DNA of 13,702 nt from Bacteroidota bacterium (lineage in GTDB: Bacteria > Bacteroidota > Bacteroidia > NS11-12g > UBA9320). The notes under the pieces are model-generated. The model had not been told where the DNA came from and made no database searches. It worked only from the letters and a program-made list of their open reading frames with translations. This document shows, piece after piece, positions 13,378 to 13,702 of the stretch (the first letter of the stretch is position 1; every line of letters starts with the position of its first letter). Both the position numbers and the translations under genes were made by a program. The stretch lies in NCBI GenBank assembly GCA_024638525.1, contig JAHEKB010000038.1:1-13702 (forward strand), written 5' to 3'.

Positions 13378-13702
13378 CTATGAATCGACCATAGCACCGT
13401 AGGTCCTTTTCTTTTTGATAAAATACTGCCAAACGATTGACTCTGAAAAGAGCGCAGAGTCTGGCAAGGTCTTTTTAATCTTAATCCGTTCTGCTTTCCA
13501 ATACTTATACCTTTTCCAAAAATCAAAATGTGCTTTCAATACATGAAAAAGCACAAAGGGTTTACCGCCTATAAAGAAATTGAGCGCAGAGATACCGTCG
13601 AGAACCATTTTCCAGAGCAATAAACCCAACCAATTATCACTGCTGAGGTTCTTGGTTAACATAGCCAGATTATTTCGGTAGTTGAGATAATACTTCAATG
13701 CC
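13378..13702 (-). CDS. Glycosyltransferase family 2, C-terminal part
   Basis: Only the last 108 or so codons lie in the window; the frame is open to the right edge, and the TTG at 13698 is an internal Leu, not a start. The visible part starts ALKYYLNYRNNLAML and continues WKMVLDGISALNFFIGGKPF, HVLKAHFDFWKR and, near the end, SESIVWQYFIKKKRTYG. This combination, a YYxxRN motif, a membrane-associated helical stretch and a final SIVWQYF-K-K, is the C-terminus of Bacteroidetes family 2 glycosyltransferases of the rhamnosyltransferase-like type. The catalytic GT-A domain with its DxD motif would lie beyond the edge. It probably adds sugars to cell-surface or lipid-linked glycans. It is convergent with the small membrane protein gene and ends in TAG. 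Confidence 0.7.
   Translation of the reverse strand, partial: ALKYYLNYRNNLAMLTKNLSSDNWLGLLLWKMVLDGISALNFFIGGKPFVLFHVLKAHFDFWKRYKYWKAERIKIKKTLPDSALFSESIVWQYFIKKKRTYGAMVDS

Overview
The window looks like a chromosomal segment of a Bacteroidetes bacterium, most likely of the Cytophagia. I infer this from protein families and from promoters; no marker gene or database search backs it. The gene run pheT - small coiled-coil gene - zapA - rny, the roughly 630-residue amidophosphoribosyltransferase, and several -7 boxes of the type TAnnTTTG placed very close to start codons all fit that phylum. I see no tRNA, rRNA, CRISPR array, insertion sequence or phage gene.

Left part (1-2600). A von Willebrand factor A-type membrane protein gene runs off the left edge on the minus strand. 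Divergent from it is a plus-strand group: a ferredoxin/flavodoxin-NADP reductase gene, an ArsC-type reductase, a dihydrofolate-reductase-like protein, and a short leftover that resembles the start of a SAM-dependent methyltransferase. Three of these five genes look broken. The reductase has an in-frame TAA in an otherwise perfect gene, the VWA gene has an in-frame TAG just after its metal-binding motif, and the methyltransferase is reduced to its ends.

Middle (2592-9317). A small MscS-type channel (minus strand) is followed by a tight plus-strand operon: pheT (phenylalanyl-tRNA synthetase beta), a 94-residue coiled-coil protein, zapA, rny (RNase Y) and hutI (imidazolonepropionase). Gaps are 0 to about 34 bases, so translation, division, RNA turnover and histidine breakdown share one transcript, or could.

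Right part (9318-13702). A monoglyceride-lipase-like alpha/beta hydrolase overlaps tail-to-tail with a long-form amidophosphoribosyltransferase gene. Divergent from that is aroQ (type II dehydroquinase), followed by two small genes (a DUF3291-like protein and an 88-residue membrane protein). The C-terminal part of a family 2 glycosyltransferase runs off the right edge.

I did not find a clearly new multi-gene system. The observations most worth a second look are the cluster of broken genes at the left end, the coiled-coil partner candidate next to zapA, the short-leader promoter pattern, and the divergent active-site or cluster-ligand positions in the PurF, HutI and AroQ homologues.
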